64,000 nucleotides of DNA from DASZIT01 sp963819695 (lineage in GTDB: Bacteria > Actinomycetota > Acidimicrobiia > Acidimicrobiales > RAAP-2). A program made the translations under genes and the position numbers. A model generated the notes under the pieces. It was given only the letters and a program-made list of their open reading frames with translations, was not told the DNA's origin and made no database searches. This document shows positions 1 to 7,365 of this stretch, one piece after another; positions within the stretch are counted from its first letter, which is position 1; every line of letters starts with the position of its first letter. Location of the stretch: the NCBI GenBank assembly GCA_963819695.1, contig CAWFXD010000001.1:1426001-1490000 (forward strand), given 5' to 3'.

Positions 1-902
1 ACTGGTTGGTGGTGGAAGCCGACGAGAGCGACGGGACCTTCCTCGCCCTCCAACCCGAGATTGCCATCGTCACCAACGTGGAAGCCGACCATCTCGACCA
101 CTACGGCTCCTTCGACGGGGTGAAGACCGCCTTCGAGGAGTTCGTCGCCCATGCCTCGATGCCGCCGGTGGTAGGCGGGGATGACCCGGTGGCCTCGGAG
201 ATCGGCCGCCGCCACCACGGCGATACCGTCGGCGTCGGCCCGGACTGCAGCCGGCGAATGGTGAACATCGAGCCGTCCCGGAGCTCGATCTCCTTCGATC
301 TGCTCGACGGGTCCGGTGCCCGGCTCGGCCACCTGGCCATCCCGATTCCCGGTCTCCACAACGCCCGCAACGCGGCGGTGGCCACGGTGGCCGCGGTGGC
401 CAGCGGGATCCCCTTCGACGCCGCCGCCCGGGCCCTGGCCCGTTTCGCCGGCGTCGCCCGCCGGTACGAGTTCCGGGGCGACGCCAACGGCGTCACCTTC
501 GTCGACGACTATGCCCATCTCCCCAGCGAGGTCAGGGCCATGCTGGGCGCGGCCCAGGACGGTGGGTGGGAGCGGGTGATCGCGGTGTTCCAACCTCACC
601 GGTACAGCCGGACCCGGGCACTGTGGCAGGAATTCGGGGACGCCTTCGCCGATGCCGACCTGGTGATGGTGACCGACGTCTACGGCGCCGGCGAGGCACC
701 GATTCCCGGGGTGTCCGGCGAGCTGGTGGTCGAGGCCGTACGACAGGCGGACCCGGGCAAGGACGTGCGTTATGTGCCCGGTCGGAACGAGCTGCGCCAG
801 CTCATCGAAGAGCTGGTCCGCCCCGGCGACCTGGTCTTCACCCTCGGGGCCGGAGACCTCACCTCGCTTCCCGACGAACTGTTGGACGATCCGGGATGGT
901 AG
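1..902 (+). CDS. murC: UDP-N-acetylmuramate--L-alanine ligase MurC, 3' part
   Basis: This is the C-terminal two thirds of MurC, the cytoplasmic ligase that adds L-alanine to UDP-MurNAc in peptidoglycan precursor synthesis. The frame is open at the left edge, so the N-terminal domain lies outside the window. The first visible residues (VVEADESDGTFL) match the Mur ligase central-domain motif, followed by the metal/ATP region IVTNVEADHLDHYG and the C-terminal domain (FVDDYAHLPSEV, FQPHRYSRT, FTLGAGD). It is the first gene of the division cluster here. MurB begins 7 nt after its stop, which suggests one transcript. Confidence 0.95.
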   Translation, partial: WLVVEADESDGTFLALQPEIAIVTNVEADHLDHYGSFDGVKTAFEEFVAHASMPPVVGGDDPVASEIGRRHHGDTVGVGPDCSRRMVNIEPSRSSISFDLLDGSGARLGHLAIPIPGLHNARNAAVATVAAVASGIPFDAAARALARFAGVARRYEFRGDANGVTFVDDYAHLPSEVRAMLGAAQDGGWERVIAVFQPHRYSRTRALWQEFGDAFADADLVMVTDVYGAGEAPIPGVSGELVVEAVRQADPGKDVRYVPGRNELRQLIEELVRPGDLVFTLGAGDLTSLPDELLDDPGW

Positions 903-909
903 GCGGGCG

Positions 910-1842
910 TTGACGGCCACCTCCGACGAGCTGCGCGCCGTTGGAGAGGCGCTGGGGACTCGGGCACAAGCGAACGCCCCGCTCGGCGTCCGCACCACCT
1001 ACCGGGTGGGCGGGACCGCCGCTCTCCTGGTCGAACCGGGCGACGAGGACGATTTGCTGGCGGTGGCCCGAGCTGTCGGCGGTTCCTCGGTTCCGGTGCT
1101 GGTCCTCGGCCGGGGCTCGAATCTGCTGGTCGCCGACCGCGGCTTTGCCGGCCTGGTGGTGGCCCTCGGGGACGGCTTCGCCGGGATCGACATCGACGAC
1201 CACGAGGTGGTGGCCGGGTCGGCGGTCAGTCTCCCGGTCCTCGCCCGCCGCACCGCCGCCGCCGGTCTCTCCGGGTTGGAATGGGCGGTGGGGGTCCCCG
1301 GCTCGGTCGGGGGTGCCGTCCGGATGAACGCCGGGGGACACGGCTCGGATACCGCCGCCACCCTGGTCAGCTATCGCTGGGTCGACCTCCGGACGGCGGC
1401 GGCGGCGGAGGCCCCGGCCGACCGGCTGGACATGGCCTACCGGCACACCTCGCTGGCGGCGTCCGACGTGGTGGTGGCGGCCCGGTTCCGGCTGGTCGGC
1501 GGTGATCCGGAACTCGGGGCGGCCGCCATCGCCGACATCGTGCGCTGGCGGCGGGCCAACCAGCCGGGCGGGAGCAACGCCGGGTCGGTGTTCACCAACC
1601 CGGAGGGAGATTCGGCCGGCCGGCTCATCGAGGAGGCGGGGTTGAAGGGCTTCCGCCTCGGCAGCGCGCAGGTCTCCGAAAAGCACGCCAACTTCATCCA
1701 GGCCGACGAGGGTGGCTCGGCCGACGATGTGGCCGGCCTGATCGCGCAGGTCCAGGCGGCGGTGGCGGCCAAGACCGGCGTCGCCCTCACCACCGAGGTG
1801 CGGATGGTCGGCTTCGACCCCGCGGTGCCGGGGCAGGTGTGA
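910..1842 (+). CDS. murB: UDP-N-acetylenolpyruvoylglucosamine reductase MurB
   Basis: FAD- and NADPH-dependent reductase that makes UDP-MurNAc, the substrate used by MurC just upstream. The 310-aa product has the FAD-binding segment (TTYRVGGTAALLVEP, then VLGRGSNLLVAD), the GLSGLEWAVGVPGSVGGAVRMNAG motif split across the FAD domain, and the C-terminal NAGSVFTNPEG / EEAGLKGFRLGSAQVSEKHANF region with the catalytic Ser and Glu surroundings. TTG at 910 is the only start near the murC stop that keeps the whole domain; the open frame continues further upstream only as a shadow inside murC. It overlaps ftsQ by 4 nt (GTGA). Confidence 0.93.
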   Translation: MTATSDELRAVGEALGTRAQANAPLGVRTTYRVGGTAALLVEPGDEDDLLAVARAVGGSSVPVLVLGRGSNLLVADRGFAGLVVALGDGFAGIDIDDHEVVAGSAVSLPVLARRTAAAGLSGLEWAVGVPGSVGGAVRMNAGGHGSDTAATLVSYRWVDLRTAAAAEAPADRLDMAYRHTSLAASDVVVAARFRLVGGDPELGAAAIADIVRWRRANQPGGSNAGSVFTNPEGDSAGRLIEEAGLKGFRLGSAQVSEKHANFIQADEGGSADDVAGLIAQVQAAVAAKTGVALTTEVRMVGFDPAVPGQV

Positions 1843-2642
1843 CCCCGCCGCCCCGCCGCCCGCCGGGCACCCGACCGGCCATCGACCCGCGCATCCGTCA
1901 GCGCCGCCAGGCGGTGCAGCGCGGCGCCGGCCGGCGCCGCCTCCGGGTCGTCATCGTGGTGGTGGTGGTGGCGGCGATCATCGGCGGGGGATTGGCCCTC
2001 CTCCACACCTCGTTGTTCTCGGCGCGGGTGGTGACGGTGACCGGCGCCCACGCCCACACCAGTAGCGCCGACATCGTCAACGCCGCCGGCCTGGCCCATC
2101 GGCCGTTGTTGATCAACCTGAACTCGGGTGCGGCCGAAGCCGGCATCCGCGCCCTCCCCTTCGTTCGTACCGCCCAGGTCACCCGGCACTGGCCGGACGG
2201 CGTGCAGGTCACGGTGACCGAACGGGTGCCGGTTGCGGTGGTGGCCGGAGCGTCGGGTGCCTGGGCCCAGGTGGACGCCACCGGGAGGGTCCTGGCCGTG
2301 CAACCGACCCGGCCGGCGGGGCTGGTGCAGCTGGTGGTGACCACGCCCACCGGCCCGGTGTCACCCGCCCGGGCTGGACGGGCGTTGCCGTCGTTGGCCG
2401 ATTCCGGTCTGCAGGTGTGCCGGACGCTGCCCTTGGCGTTTTCCGCCCAGGTGGTCTCCGTCAACGTGGCGCCGGACCGAACTGTCGACCTCGCCCTCAA
2501 CTCGGGACTCACGGTGGTGATGGGCACCGCTTCCGATCTCACCGTCAAGTATCAGGACGTGGCCAGCATCATCGCCCATGCTTCGCTCAAGGGGATGAAA
2601 ACCATTGACGTAACCGTTCCCGGGGCGCCCACCGTGAGTTGA
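1839..2642 (+). CDS. ftsQ: Cell division protein FtsQ (POTRA domain)
   Basis: Bitopic divisome protein that links FtsB/FtsL to the septal machinery. The sequence shows a basic proline/arginine-rich cytoplasmic tail of about 40 residues, one transmembrane helix rich in Val, Ile and Ala (VVIVVVVVAAIIGG), then an extracytoplasmic POTRA domain (VVTVTGAHAHTSSADIVNAAG) and the FtsQ beta domain (RTAQVTRHWPDGVQVTVTERVPVA). Length 267 aa is usual for actinobacterial FtsQ. The GTG start lies in a GTGA overlap with the murB stop, so translation is probably coupled. Position between murB and ftsZ supports the call. Confidence 0.92.
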   Translation: MTPPPRRPPGTRPAIDPRIRQRRQAVQRGAGRRRLRVVIVVVVVAAIIGGGLALLHTSLFSARVVTVTGAHAHTSSADIVNAAGLAHRPLLINLNSGAAEAGIRALPFVRTAQVTRHWPDGVQVTVTERVPVAVVAGASGAWAQVDATGRVLAVQPTRPAGLVQLVVTTPTGPVSPARAGRALPSLADSGLQVCRTLPLAFSAQVVSVNVAPDRTVDLALNSGLTVVMGTASDLTVKYQDVASIIAHASLKGMKTIDVTVPGAPTVS

Positions 2643-2702
2643 CGGGACCATCCCTCACCTGGGAGTCGAGACGAATTAGGCTCTTGACAACGTCGAGGTT
2701 GC

Positions 2703-2731
2703 TTGACCAGGTACTCCATGAACCGTATCGT
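2703..2731 (+). promoter_or_regulatory. Candidate ftsZ promoter
   Basis: TTGACC (2703-2708) and TATCGT (2726-2731) are separated by exactly 17 nt, about 57 nt before the ftsZ start, inside the 146-nt ftsQ-ftsZ gap. The same TATCGT box with a 17-nt spacer recurs before the dksA-like gene. A dedicated ftsZ promoter is common in this cluster. Inferred from sequence only. Confidence 0.45.
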
Positions 2732-2788
2732 TGTGACGAACTCGCTGGTTGGAACGGTTTCAACCTTTGGTCGAGGGTAAGGGAATAC

Positions 2789-3913
2789 ATGACCGTTCCT
2801 GCTCAGAACAATTACTTCGCCGTCATCAAGGTGGTGGGCGTGGGAGGCGGCGGCGTCAACGCCGTCAACCGCATGATCGAGGCCGGATTGCGCGGCGTCG
2901 AGTTCATCGCCACCAACACCGACGCCCAAGCGCTCCTGATGAGCGACGCCGATCTCAAGTTGGACATCGGCCGTCAGCTGACCCGGGGACTGGGAGCCGG
3001 GAGTGACCCCGAAGTCGGGCGTCTGGCAGCCGAGGAGCACCGGTCGGAGATCGAAGAGGCGCTGAAGGGCGCCGACATGGTGTTCATCACCGCCGGCAAG
3101 GGCGGTGGCACCGGGACCGGCGCGGCTCCGGTGGTGGCGGAGATCGCCAAGAGCCTGGGTGCCCTGACCATCGGGGTCGTCACCCGTCCGTTCACCTTCG
3201 AGGGCCGTCGCCGCTCGGTGCAGGCCGAAGCCGGCATCCAGAACCTCAAGGAGAAGGTCGACACCCTCATCATCATCCCCAACGACCGGTTGCTGACAGT
3301 GTCGAGCGAGAAGACCTCCATGGTCAACGCGTTCAAGATGGCCGACGAAGTCCTCATGCAGGGCGTCCAGGGCATCACCAGCCTGATCACCATCCCCGGT
3401 CTGATCAACACCGACTTCGCCGACGTGAAGATGATCATGAGCAACGCCGGCACCGCCATCATGGGGATCGGCTCGTCGACCGGAGAGGGCCGCTCGGTGA
3501 ATGCCGCCCGGGCCGCCATCACCAGCCCGCTGTTGGAGGCGTCGATCGAAGGGGCCCGCGGCATCCTCCTCAACATCGCCGGCGGACCCGATCTCGGGCT
3601 CTTCGAAGTCAACGAGGCCGCCGAGATCATCCACGGGGTGGCCCATCCCGATGCCAACATCATCTTCGGCAGCGTGATCGACGAGGAGATGGGTGATGAA
3701 GTCCGGGTCACCGTCATCGCCGCCGGATTCGAACGCTGGGAGTCGGGTGGCCGGGGTTCAGCGGAGCCGGCCCATACCAACGCCGGCCGGGACGAGGGTC
3801 ACAGCAAGGTGCTCGGGTTGGAGACGGCCCACGAGGACATCTTCGCGTCGCCGACCGATGACGACCTCGACCTCGGGGACGACGACTTCGACGTCCCGTC
3901 GTTCCTTCGCTGA
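2789..3913 (+). CDS. ftsZ: Cell division GTPase FtsZ
   Basis: Tubulin-like GTPase that forms the Z-ring. The 374-aa product starts MTVPAQNNYFAVIKVVGVGGGGVNAV and carries the tubulin signature GGGTGTGAAP near residue 105, the T7-loop region NTDFADVKMIM, and a long acidic linker. It ends in the conserved C-terminal peptide DDDFDVPSFLR, which in other species binds FtsA, SepF or FtsW; SepF is encoded nearby. ATG at 2789 was chosen because homology begins there and a GAGGGTAAGGGA Shine-Dalgarno-like stretch precedes it; the frame is open further upstream but without family resemblance. Confidence 0.98.
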   Translation: MTVPAQNNYFAVIKVVGVGGGGVNAVNRMIEAGLRGVEFIATNTDAQALLMSDADLKLDIGRQLTRGLGAGSDPEVGRLAAEEHRSEIEEALKGADMVFITAGKGGGTGTGAAPVVAEIAKSLGALTIGVVTRPFTFEGRRRSVQAEAGIQNLKEKVDTLIIIPNDRLLTVSSEKTSMVNAFKMADEVLMQGVQGITSLITIPGLINTDFADVKMIMSNAGTAIMGIGSSTGEGRSVNAARAAITSPLLEASIEGARGILLNIAGGPDLGLFEVNEAAEIIHGVAHPDANIIFGSVIDEEMGDEVRVTVIAAGFERWESGGRGSAEPAHTNAGRDEGHSKVLGLETAHEDIFASPTDDDLDLGDDDFDVPSFLR

Positions 3914-4656
3914 CCCGGAGCCGCGCGCCAGTCATCGTCACCGTCGCCGGAGACATCCGGGCGGGATGGTCGGACCGCTCGCACGGTGACCAGCGGTGGC
4001 CGACGGGAGCCGGGGATCCACTCGACCGGTTCGCCGCCCAGGCGTCCGGGGGCGGTCCCGTGCCCTTGCGCCTCCATCGACTCCGACAGGTCCACGGAGC
4101 CGAGATCCGCGTCGTCCGCCACCCCGGCACCGGGACGCCGGGCGACGATGACCCGGCTGGGCGGTTCCCGGAGGGTGACGGGTTGGTATCGGACTCGCCG
4201 TCGGTGGGCCTGGTCGTCCTGACCGCCGACTGCGCGTCGATTGCGTTGGGGAGTGACGAAGGGGTGTTCGCCGCCGTCCACGCCGGATGGCGGGGCCTGC
4301 TGGGGGGCGTCGTCGAAGCCGCGGCCAATGCCATGCGCGGCCTCGGGGCCACCACCGTCCGCGGCGCGATGGGTCCCACCATCCATGCCGAGTGCTATCC
4401 GTTCTCCGCGGTGGATCTGGACTCGGTGGCCTCGAGATACGGCGACGGCGTCCGCTCGGTGACGGCCACCGGACAGGCGGCGCTGGACCTGCCCGCCACC
4501 GTCGCCGCCGCCTTCCACCGTGCCGACGTAGTTGGTGTCGCCGGCCTGGATGTGTGCACGTCCTGCGACGACCGGTACTTCTCCCATCGTGGGCGGGCGG
4601 AGGTGGAGCGCCAGGCGCTGGTGGTGTGGTCGACGGCCGGGGACCACCGCGGATGA
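3910..4656 (+). CDS. pgeF: PgeF/YfiH (LACC1-type) family protein
   Basis: Member of the YfiH/PgeF family, reported to act as peptidoglycan editing factors or purine nucleoside phosphorylases. The three metal-site motifs are present: His in LRQVHG, Cys in LTADCAS and His in HAGWRG. The first ATG/GTG/TTG in frame is GTG 4060, but family-like sequence (VTVAGDIRAGWSDRSHGDQ) continues upstream without a stop to the ftsZ stop codon. A CTG at 3910 would give a CTGA overlap analogous to the ATGA/GTGA overlaps used elsewhere, so I extend to 3910; 4060 is the conservative start. It overlaps the next gene by 4 nt. Confidence 0.85.
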   Translation: MTRSRAPVIVTVAGDIRAGWSDRSHGDQRWPTGAGDPLDRFAAQASGGGPVPLRLHRLRQVHGAEIRVVRHPGTGTPGDDDPAGRFPEGDGLVSDSPSVGLVVLTADCASIALGSDEGVFAAVHAGWRGLLGGVVEAAANAMRGLGATTVRGAMGPTIHAECYPFSAVDLDSVASRYGDGVRSVTATGQAALDLPATVAAAFHRADVVGVAGLDVCTSCDDRYFSHRGRAEVERQALVVWSTAGDHRG

Positions 4657-5327
4657 CCCCGATCGGGATCGGGGCCGGGGAGGTCGCCGACCGTCTGGCT
4701 GCCGTCCGCCAGCGCATCGCTTCGGCCTCGGCGGATCCGTCGTCGGTGACGGTCGTGGCGGTGACCAAAGGCTTCGGTGACGACGCGGTGCGGGCCGCTC
4801 TCGGAGCCGGCATCGTCGACATCGGGGAGAACTACGCCGACGAACTGGTGGCAAAGGCCGCGGCGATCGAGGGCGCCGACCCGCTGCCCAGGTGGCACTT
4901 CCTGGGCGCGATCCAGCGGAACAAGGTCGCCCGGCTGGCCCCGCTGGTGGCGTGCTGGCAGGGGGTCAGCCGCGGGGAGGAGGGACGGGCCATCGCCAAG
5001 CGGCGACCGGGGGCGGGCGTGCTCATCCAGGTCGATATCGCCGGGATCCCAGGACGGGGCGGTTGCCCGCCGGAAGGCGTCCCCGGGCTGGTGTCGGCCG
5101 TGCGCGACGAGGGTCTGGCCGTGGCCGGCCTGATGGCTGTGGGGCCCCCGGGCCCGCCGGAGGGGTCCCGAGCCGGGTTCCGGGCGGTCATCGCCCTGGC
5201 CGACCGGCTTGACCTGCCGGTTCGTTCGCTGGGGATGACCGAGGACCTCGAGGTGGCGGTGGCGGAAGGGTCGACGATGGTGCGCATCGGCAGGGCGCTT
5301 TTCGGGGAGCGGCCCCCGAAGGACTGA
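4653..5327 (+). CDS. YggS/PLPBP family pyridoxal phosphate homeostasis protein
   Basis: Single-domain PLP-binding protein of the alanine racemase N-terminal barrel fold, involved in PLP and amino-acid homeostasis rather than racemisation. Diagnostic segments are VAVTKGF (PLP lysine at residue 39), IVDIGENYADEL, PRWHFLGAIQRNK and the phosphate-binding end LGMTEDLEVAVAEGSTMVRIGRALFG. Length 224 aa is typical. ATG 4653 overlaps the pgeF stop (ATGA). The position between pgeF and sepF is the standard actinobacterial and firmicute one. Confidence 0.93.
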   Translation: MTPIGIGAGEVADRLAAVRQRIASASADPSSVTVVAVTKGFGDDAVRAALGAGIVDIGENYADELVAKAAAIEGADPLPRWHFLGAIQRNKVARLAPLVACWQGVSRGEEGRAIAKRRPGAGVLIQVDIAGIPGRGGCPPEGVPGLVSAVRDEGLAVAGLMAVGPPGPPEGSRAGFRAVIALADRLDLPVRSLGMTEDLEVAVAEGSTMVRIGRALFGERPPKD

Positions 5328-5363
5328 CCCGCCAGGTATCCACCCACCGTGCGAGTCAGGCAC

Positions 5364-5369
5364 TACGCT
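5364..5369 (+). promoter_or_regulatory. Possible sepF -10 box (TACGCT)
   Basis: TACGCT fits the actinobacterial TANNNT -10 pattern. Transcription would start near 5376, leaving a short leader with the GGAGGG ribosome binding site at 5377-5382 before the sepF ATG. No convincing -35 box is visible. Confidence 0.3.
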
Positions 5370-5386
5370 GTCGATCGGAGGGAAAG

Positions 5387-5944
5387 ATGGCAGCCTCATT
5401 CATGAAGAAGACGATGGCCTATCTCGGCCTCGTCGATGACGACTACGACGACTACGACTATGACGAGCCGCGTGGCCCGGCGGCGATCAGTCACGCCCCT
5501 CAGCGCCCGAGGCGGATGGACGAGCGGGACGACCCGATGCCCGCCGTCACCCCCAGCCGGATCCGGACCCTCCCGCTGGAGGAGCCGCCCGGCCCGGTAC
5601 CCGTCGCCCAGCAGCCCACCATCGCCGCCCGCCCATCGTCCATCCGGCCCATCTCGGCGGAGGCCGCCGGGGCCAAGGTCCATGTGGTGGCGCCAAACCG
5701 GTTTGCCGATGCCCAGGAGATCGCCAACCGGCTGATGGCCAACCAACCGGTGATCGTCAACCTCCAGAACGGCGACCGTGATCTCCAGCGGAGGATGATC
5801 GACTTCTGCAGTGGGGTCACCTACGCGTTGGCCGGCGGGATGGAACGGGTGGCCGACGAAGTCTTCCTGCTCACCCCCTCCAACGTGAAGGTGTCGGAAG
5901 AGGAACGGCAGCGTTTGACCGAGCGAGGTCTGGTAAACCCCTGA
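5387..5944 (+). CDS. sepF: Cell division protein SepF
   Basis: Cytoplasmic FtsZ partner and membrane anchor of the Z-ring in bacteria that lack FtsA. The N-terminus (MAASFMKKTMAYLGLV) is an amphipathic membrane-targeting helix. It is followed by an acidic Asp/Tyr-rich low-complexity linker and a Pro-rich segment, then the globular SepF domain from about residue 100 (VVAPNRFADAQEIANRLMANQPVIVNLQNGDRDLQRRMIDFCSG). At 185 aa it is of usual length. The ATG is preceded by GGAGGGAAAG. Its presence with the conserved FtsZ tail supports an FtsZ-SepF tether in this organism. Confidence 0.96.
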   Translation: MAASFMKKTMAYLGLVDDDYDDYDYDEPRGPAAISHAPQRPRRMDERDDPMPAVTPSRIRTLPLEEPPGPVPVAQQPTIAARPSSIRPISAEAAGAKVHVVAPNRFADAQEIANRLMANQPVIVNLQNGDRDLQRRMIDFCSGVTYALAGGMERVADEVFLLTPSNVKVSEEERQRLTERGLVNP

Positions 5945-5968
5945 ACCGTCCGGCGAACCCTGCCGGGT

Positions 5969-5974
5969 TAGTCT
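5969..5974 (+). promoter_or_regulatory. TANNNT box (TAGTCT) before yggT
   Basis: TAGTCT lies 8 nt before the yggT ATG, which has no Shine-Dalgarno sequence. It fits the leaderless-promoter pattern seen across this window, although yggT may also be transcribed with sepF. Confidence 0.25.
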
Positions 5975-5982
5975 GAGCGACC

Positions 5983-6243
5983 ATGTCGCGTTTGATCGGT
6001 TACCTGCTCGAGATCTATGTCTTCGTGTTGATCGCCTACTCGCTGCTCAGTTGGGTACAGCCCCGCTACGACTCACCGATCCGCCGGATCCAGCGGGGGC
6101 TGGCCCTGGTTTGCGATCCGGTCCTCAATCTGGTGCGCCGGGTGATTCCCACCGCCCGTATCGGAGGGGTCGGGCTCGATCTTTCGGTCCTGGTGGTCAT
6201 CCTGGTCATCCAGGTGATCATCCTTCCCCTGGTGCTGGGATGA
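5983..6243 (+). CDS. YggT family integral membrane protein
   Basis: Small 86-aa membrane protein with two hydrophobic helices (LLEIYVFVLIAYSLLSW and VLVVILVIQVIILPLVLG) flanking a short loop with the family motif CDPVLNLVRRVIP. YggT proteins sit beside sepF and divIVA in many Gram-positive genomes and have been linked to division, osmotic tolerance or cell envelope. The molecular role is not settled and nothing in the sequence decides it. The stop overlaps the possible divIVA start (ATGA). Confidence 0.9.
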   Translation: MSRLIGYLLEIYVFVLIAYSLLSWVQPRYDSPIRRIQRGLALVCDPVLNLVRRVIPTARIGGVGLDLSVLVVILVIQVIILPLVLG

Positions 6244-7352
6244 AGAGGCGGAAGGACAGCCAGAACGCCGGAGACGGGGCGCCCCCGGCCCCCGAATCTC
6301 CATCCACAAGCCATCAGCCCAGCCCAGCTAGCATGGCGGACATGGCTTCGTCACAATCAGCACTTGATTCACTACGGACCGTCGAGTTCCGCGAAACCCT
6401 CAAGGGATACCACCGGGATGACGTGGACGAGTACCTCGAGAAGGCCGCGGTCGAGGCTGAAGGGCTGCAAGAGCAGCTCCGGCAGGCCAACGAACGGCTC
6501 CGCCAGGCCGGGGAGCGCATCTCCCAGCTGGAGTCGGCCGAGCCGCGTCCAGCGGCAGCCGCCGTCCAGGACGCGGGAATGGCCGACGAGACCCTGCAGC
6601 GCACCCTGCTGTTGGCCCAGAAATTCGTCGACGAGACCAAGGCCGACGCCGAGTCCCGGGCCGCCAAGTTGGTGGCCGAGGCCGAGGCCCATGCCCGGAG
6701 CGTGCGGGCCACCGCCGAGTCGAATGTCGCCCAGATCACCGCCGATTCCGAGCGCCGGCTGCGGGAGGAGGTCACCCGGCTCGAAGGGATCCGAGTGCAG
6801 CTCACCGGCGACGTGGAGGCCATGGCCCGGCATCTCGAGGCCGAGCGCCAGCGGTTGCGGGCCGCCCTCACCGAAGTCATCAAATGGGTCGACGACAACG
6901 TGCAACCGGCGGCCGCCTTGGCCGGCCGGCCCGGCGGGGCAGCCACCCAGCCGGCGGCCGGATCCTCTGAGCGTCCGGCACCGGCCGGCCAACCCCGGCC
7001 CCCGGCCCCCGAGACCAACCAACCGGCGGGCGCCCGGATCGCTGCCCAAGTCGGGAGAAGCCGCCCCGGCCCGTCCGAACTGACCGGCACCGCTCGTACG
7101 GCTCGGGCCCCGATCGGTGGTCGACGGGGTCGCCCAGGTCCTCGGGGCCCGCTGAACAGGGGTAATCATCCCTGCCTCCGCCGGTGCCGACTGACGCTCG
7201 GTGTTCACCCGCTATGGTGCCCGGCACGGTCTGTGGCTTTTCGGATTGCCGGGCCCTGTTGGGCACGGTATCGTCACCCGCTCACCACAATGGAGATTCA
7301 CACATTTTTTCGGACCCAATCGGGGTCCATGGCGGGTGCGGTTGGTCCCTGA
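6240..7352 (+). CDS. divIVA: DivIVA/Wag31-like coiled-coil protein
   Basis: Membrane-curvature-sensing coiled-coil protein that organises polar growth or septation. The conserved DivIVA N-terminal lipid-binding module is visible (SLRTVEFRETLKGYHRDDVDEYLEKA), followed by about 170 residues of Ala/Glu/Arg-rich coiled coil and a Pro/Ala-rich tail. ATG 6240 overlaps the yggT stop (ATGA) and adds a 31-residue disordered leader; ATG 6333, with the core motif soon after, is the alternative. The last 70 residues as read (after about 7100) do not look like protein and run over the dksA promoter. Dropping one C from CCCC at 7108-7111 would end the gene at 7155 with VVDGVAQVLGAR. Confidence 0.85.
   Translation: MKRRKDSQNAGDGAPPAPESPSTSHQPSPASMADMASSQSALDSLRTVEFRETLKGYHRDDVDEYLEKAAVEAEGLQEQLRQANERLRQAGERISQLESAEPRPAAAAVQDAGMADETLQRTLLLAQKFVDETKADAESRAAKLVAEAEAHARSVRATAESNVAQITADSERRLREEVTRLEGIRVQLTGDVEAMARHLEAERQRLRAALTEVIKWVDDNVQPAAALAGRPGGAATQPAAGSSERPAPAGQPRPPAPETNQPAGARIAAQVGRSRPGPSELTGTARTARAPIGGRRGRPGPRGPLNRGNHPCLRRCRLTLGVHPLWCPARSVAFRIAGPCWARYRHPLTTMEIHTFFRTQSGSMAGAVGP
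7246..7274 (+). promoter_or_regulatory. Candidate promoter of the dksA-like gene
   Basis: TTGCCG (7246-7251) and TATCGT (7269-7274) with a 17-nt spacer, 91 nt before the ATG at 7366, which has a GGAGG ribosome binding site. The layout matches the candidate ftsZ promoter. If divIVA really ends at 7155, this promoter lies in a normal intergenic region. Confidence 0.45.
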
Positions 7353-7365
7353 GGAGGTTGTAGGA

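Noticed and set aside
3725..3740. GATTCGAAC string resembling a tRNA T-arm
   Set aside because: It is inside the ftsZ coding sequence and no acceptor stem or anticodon arm surrounds it. No tRNA gene was found anywhere in the window.
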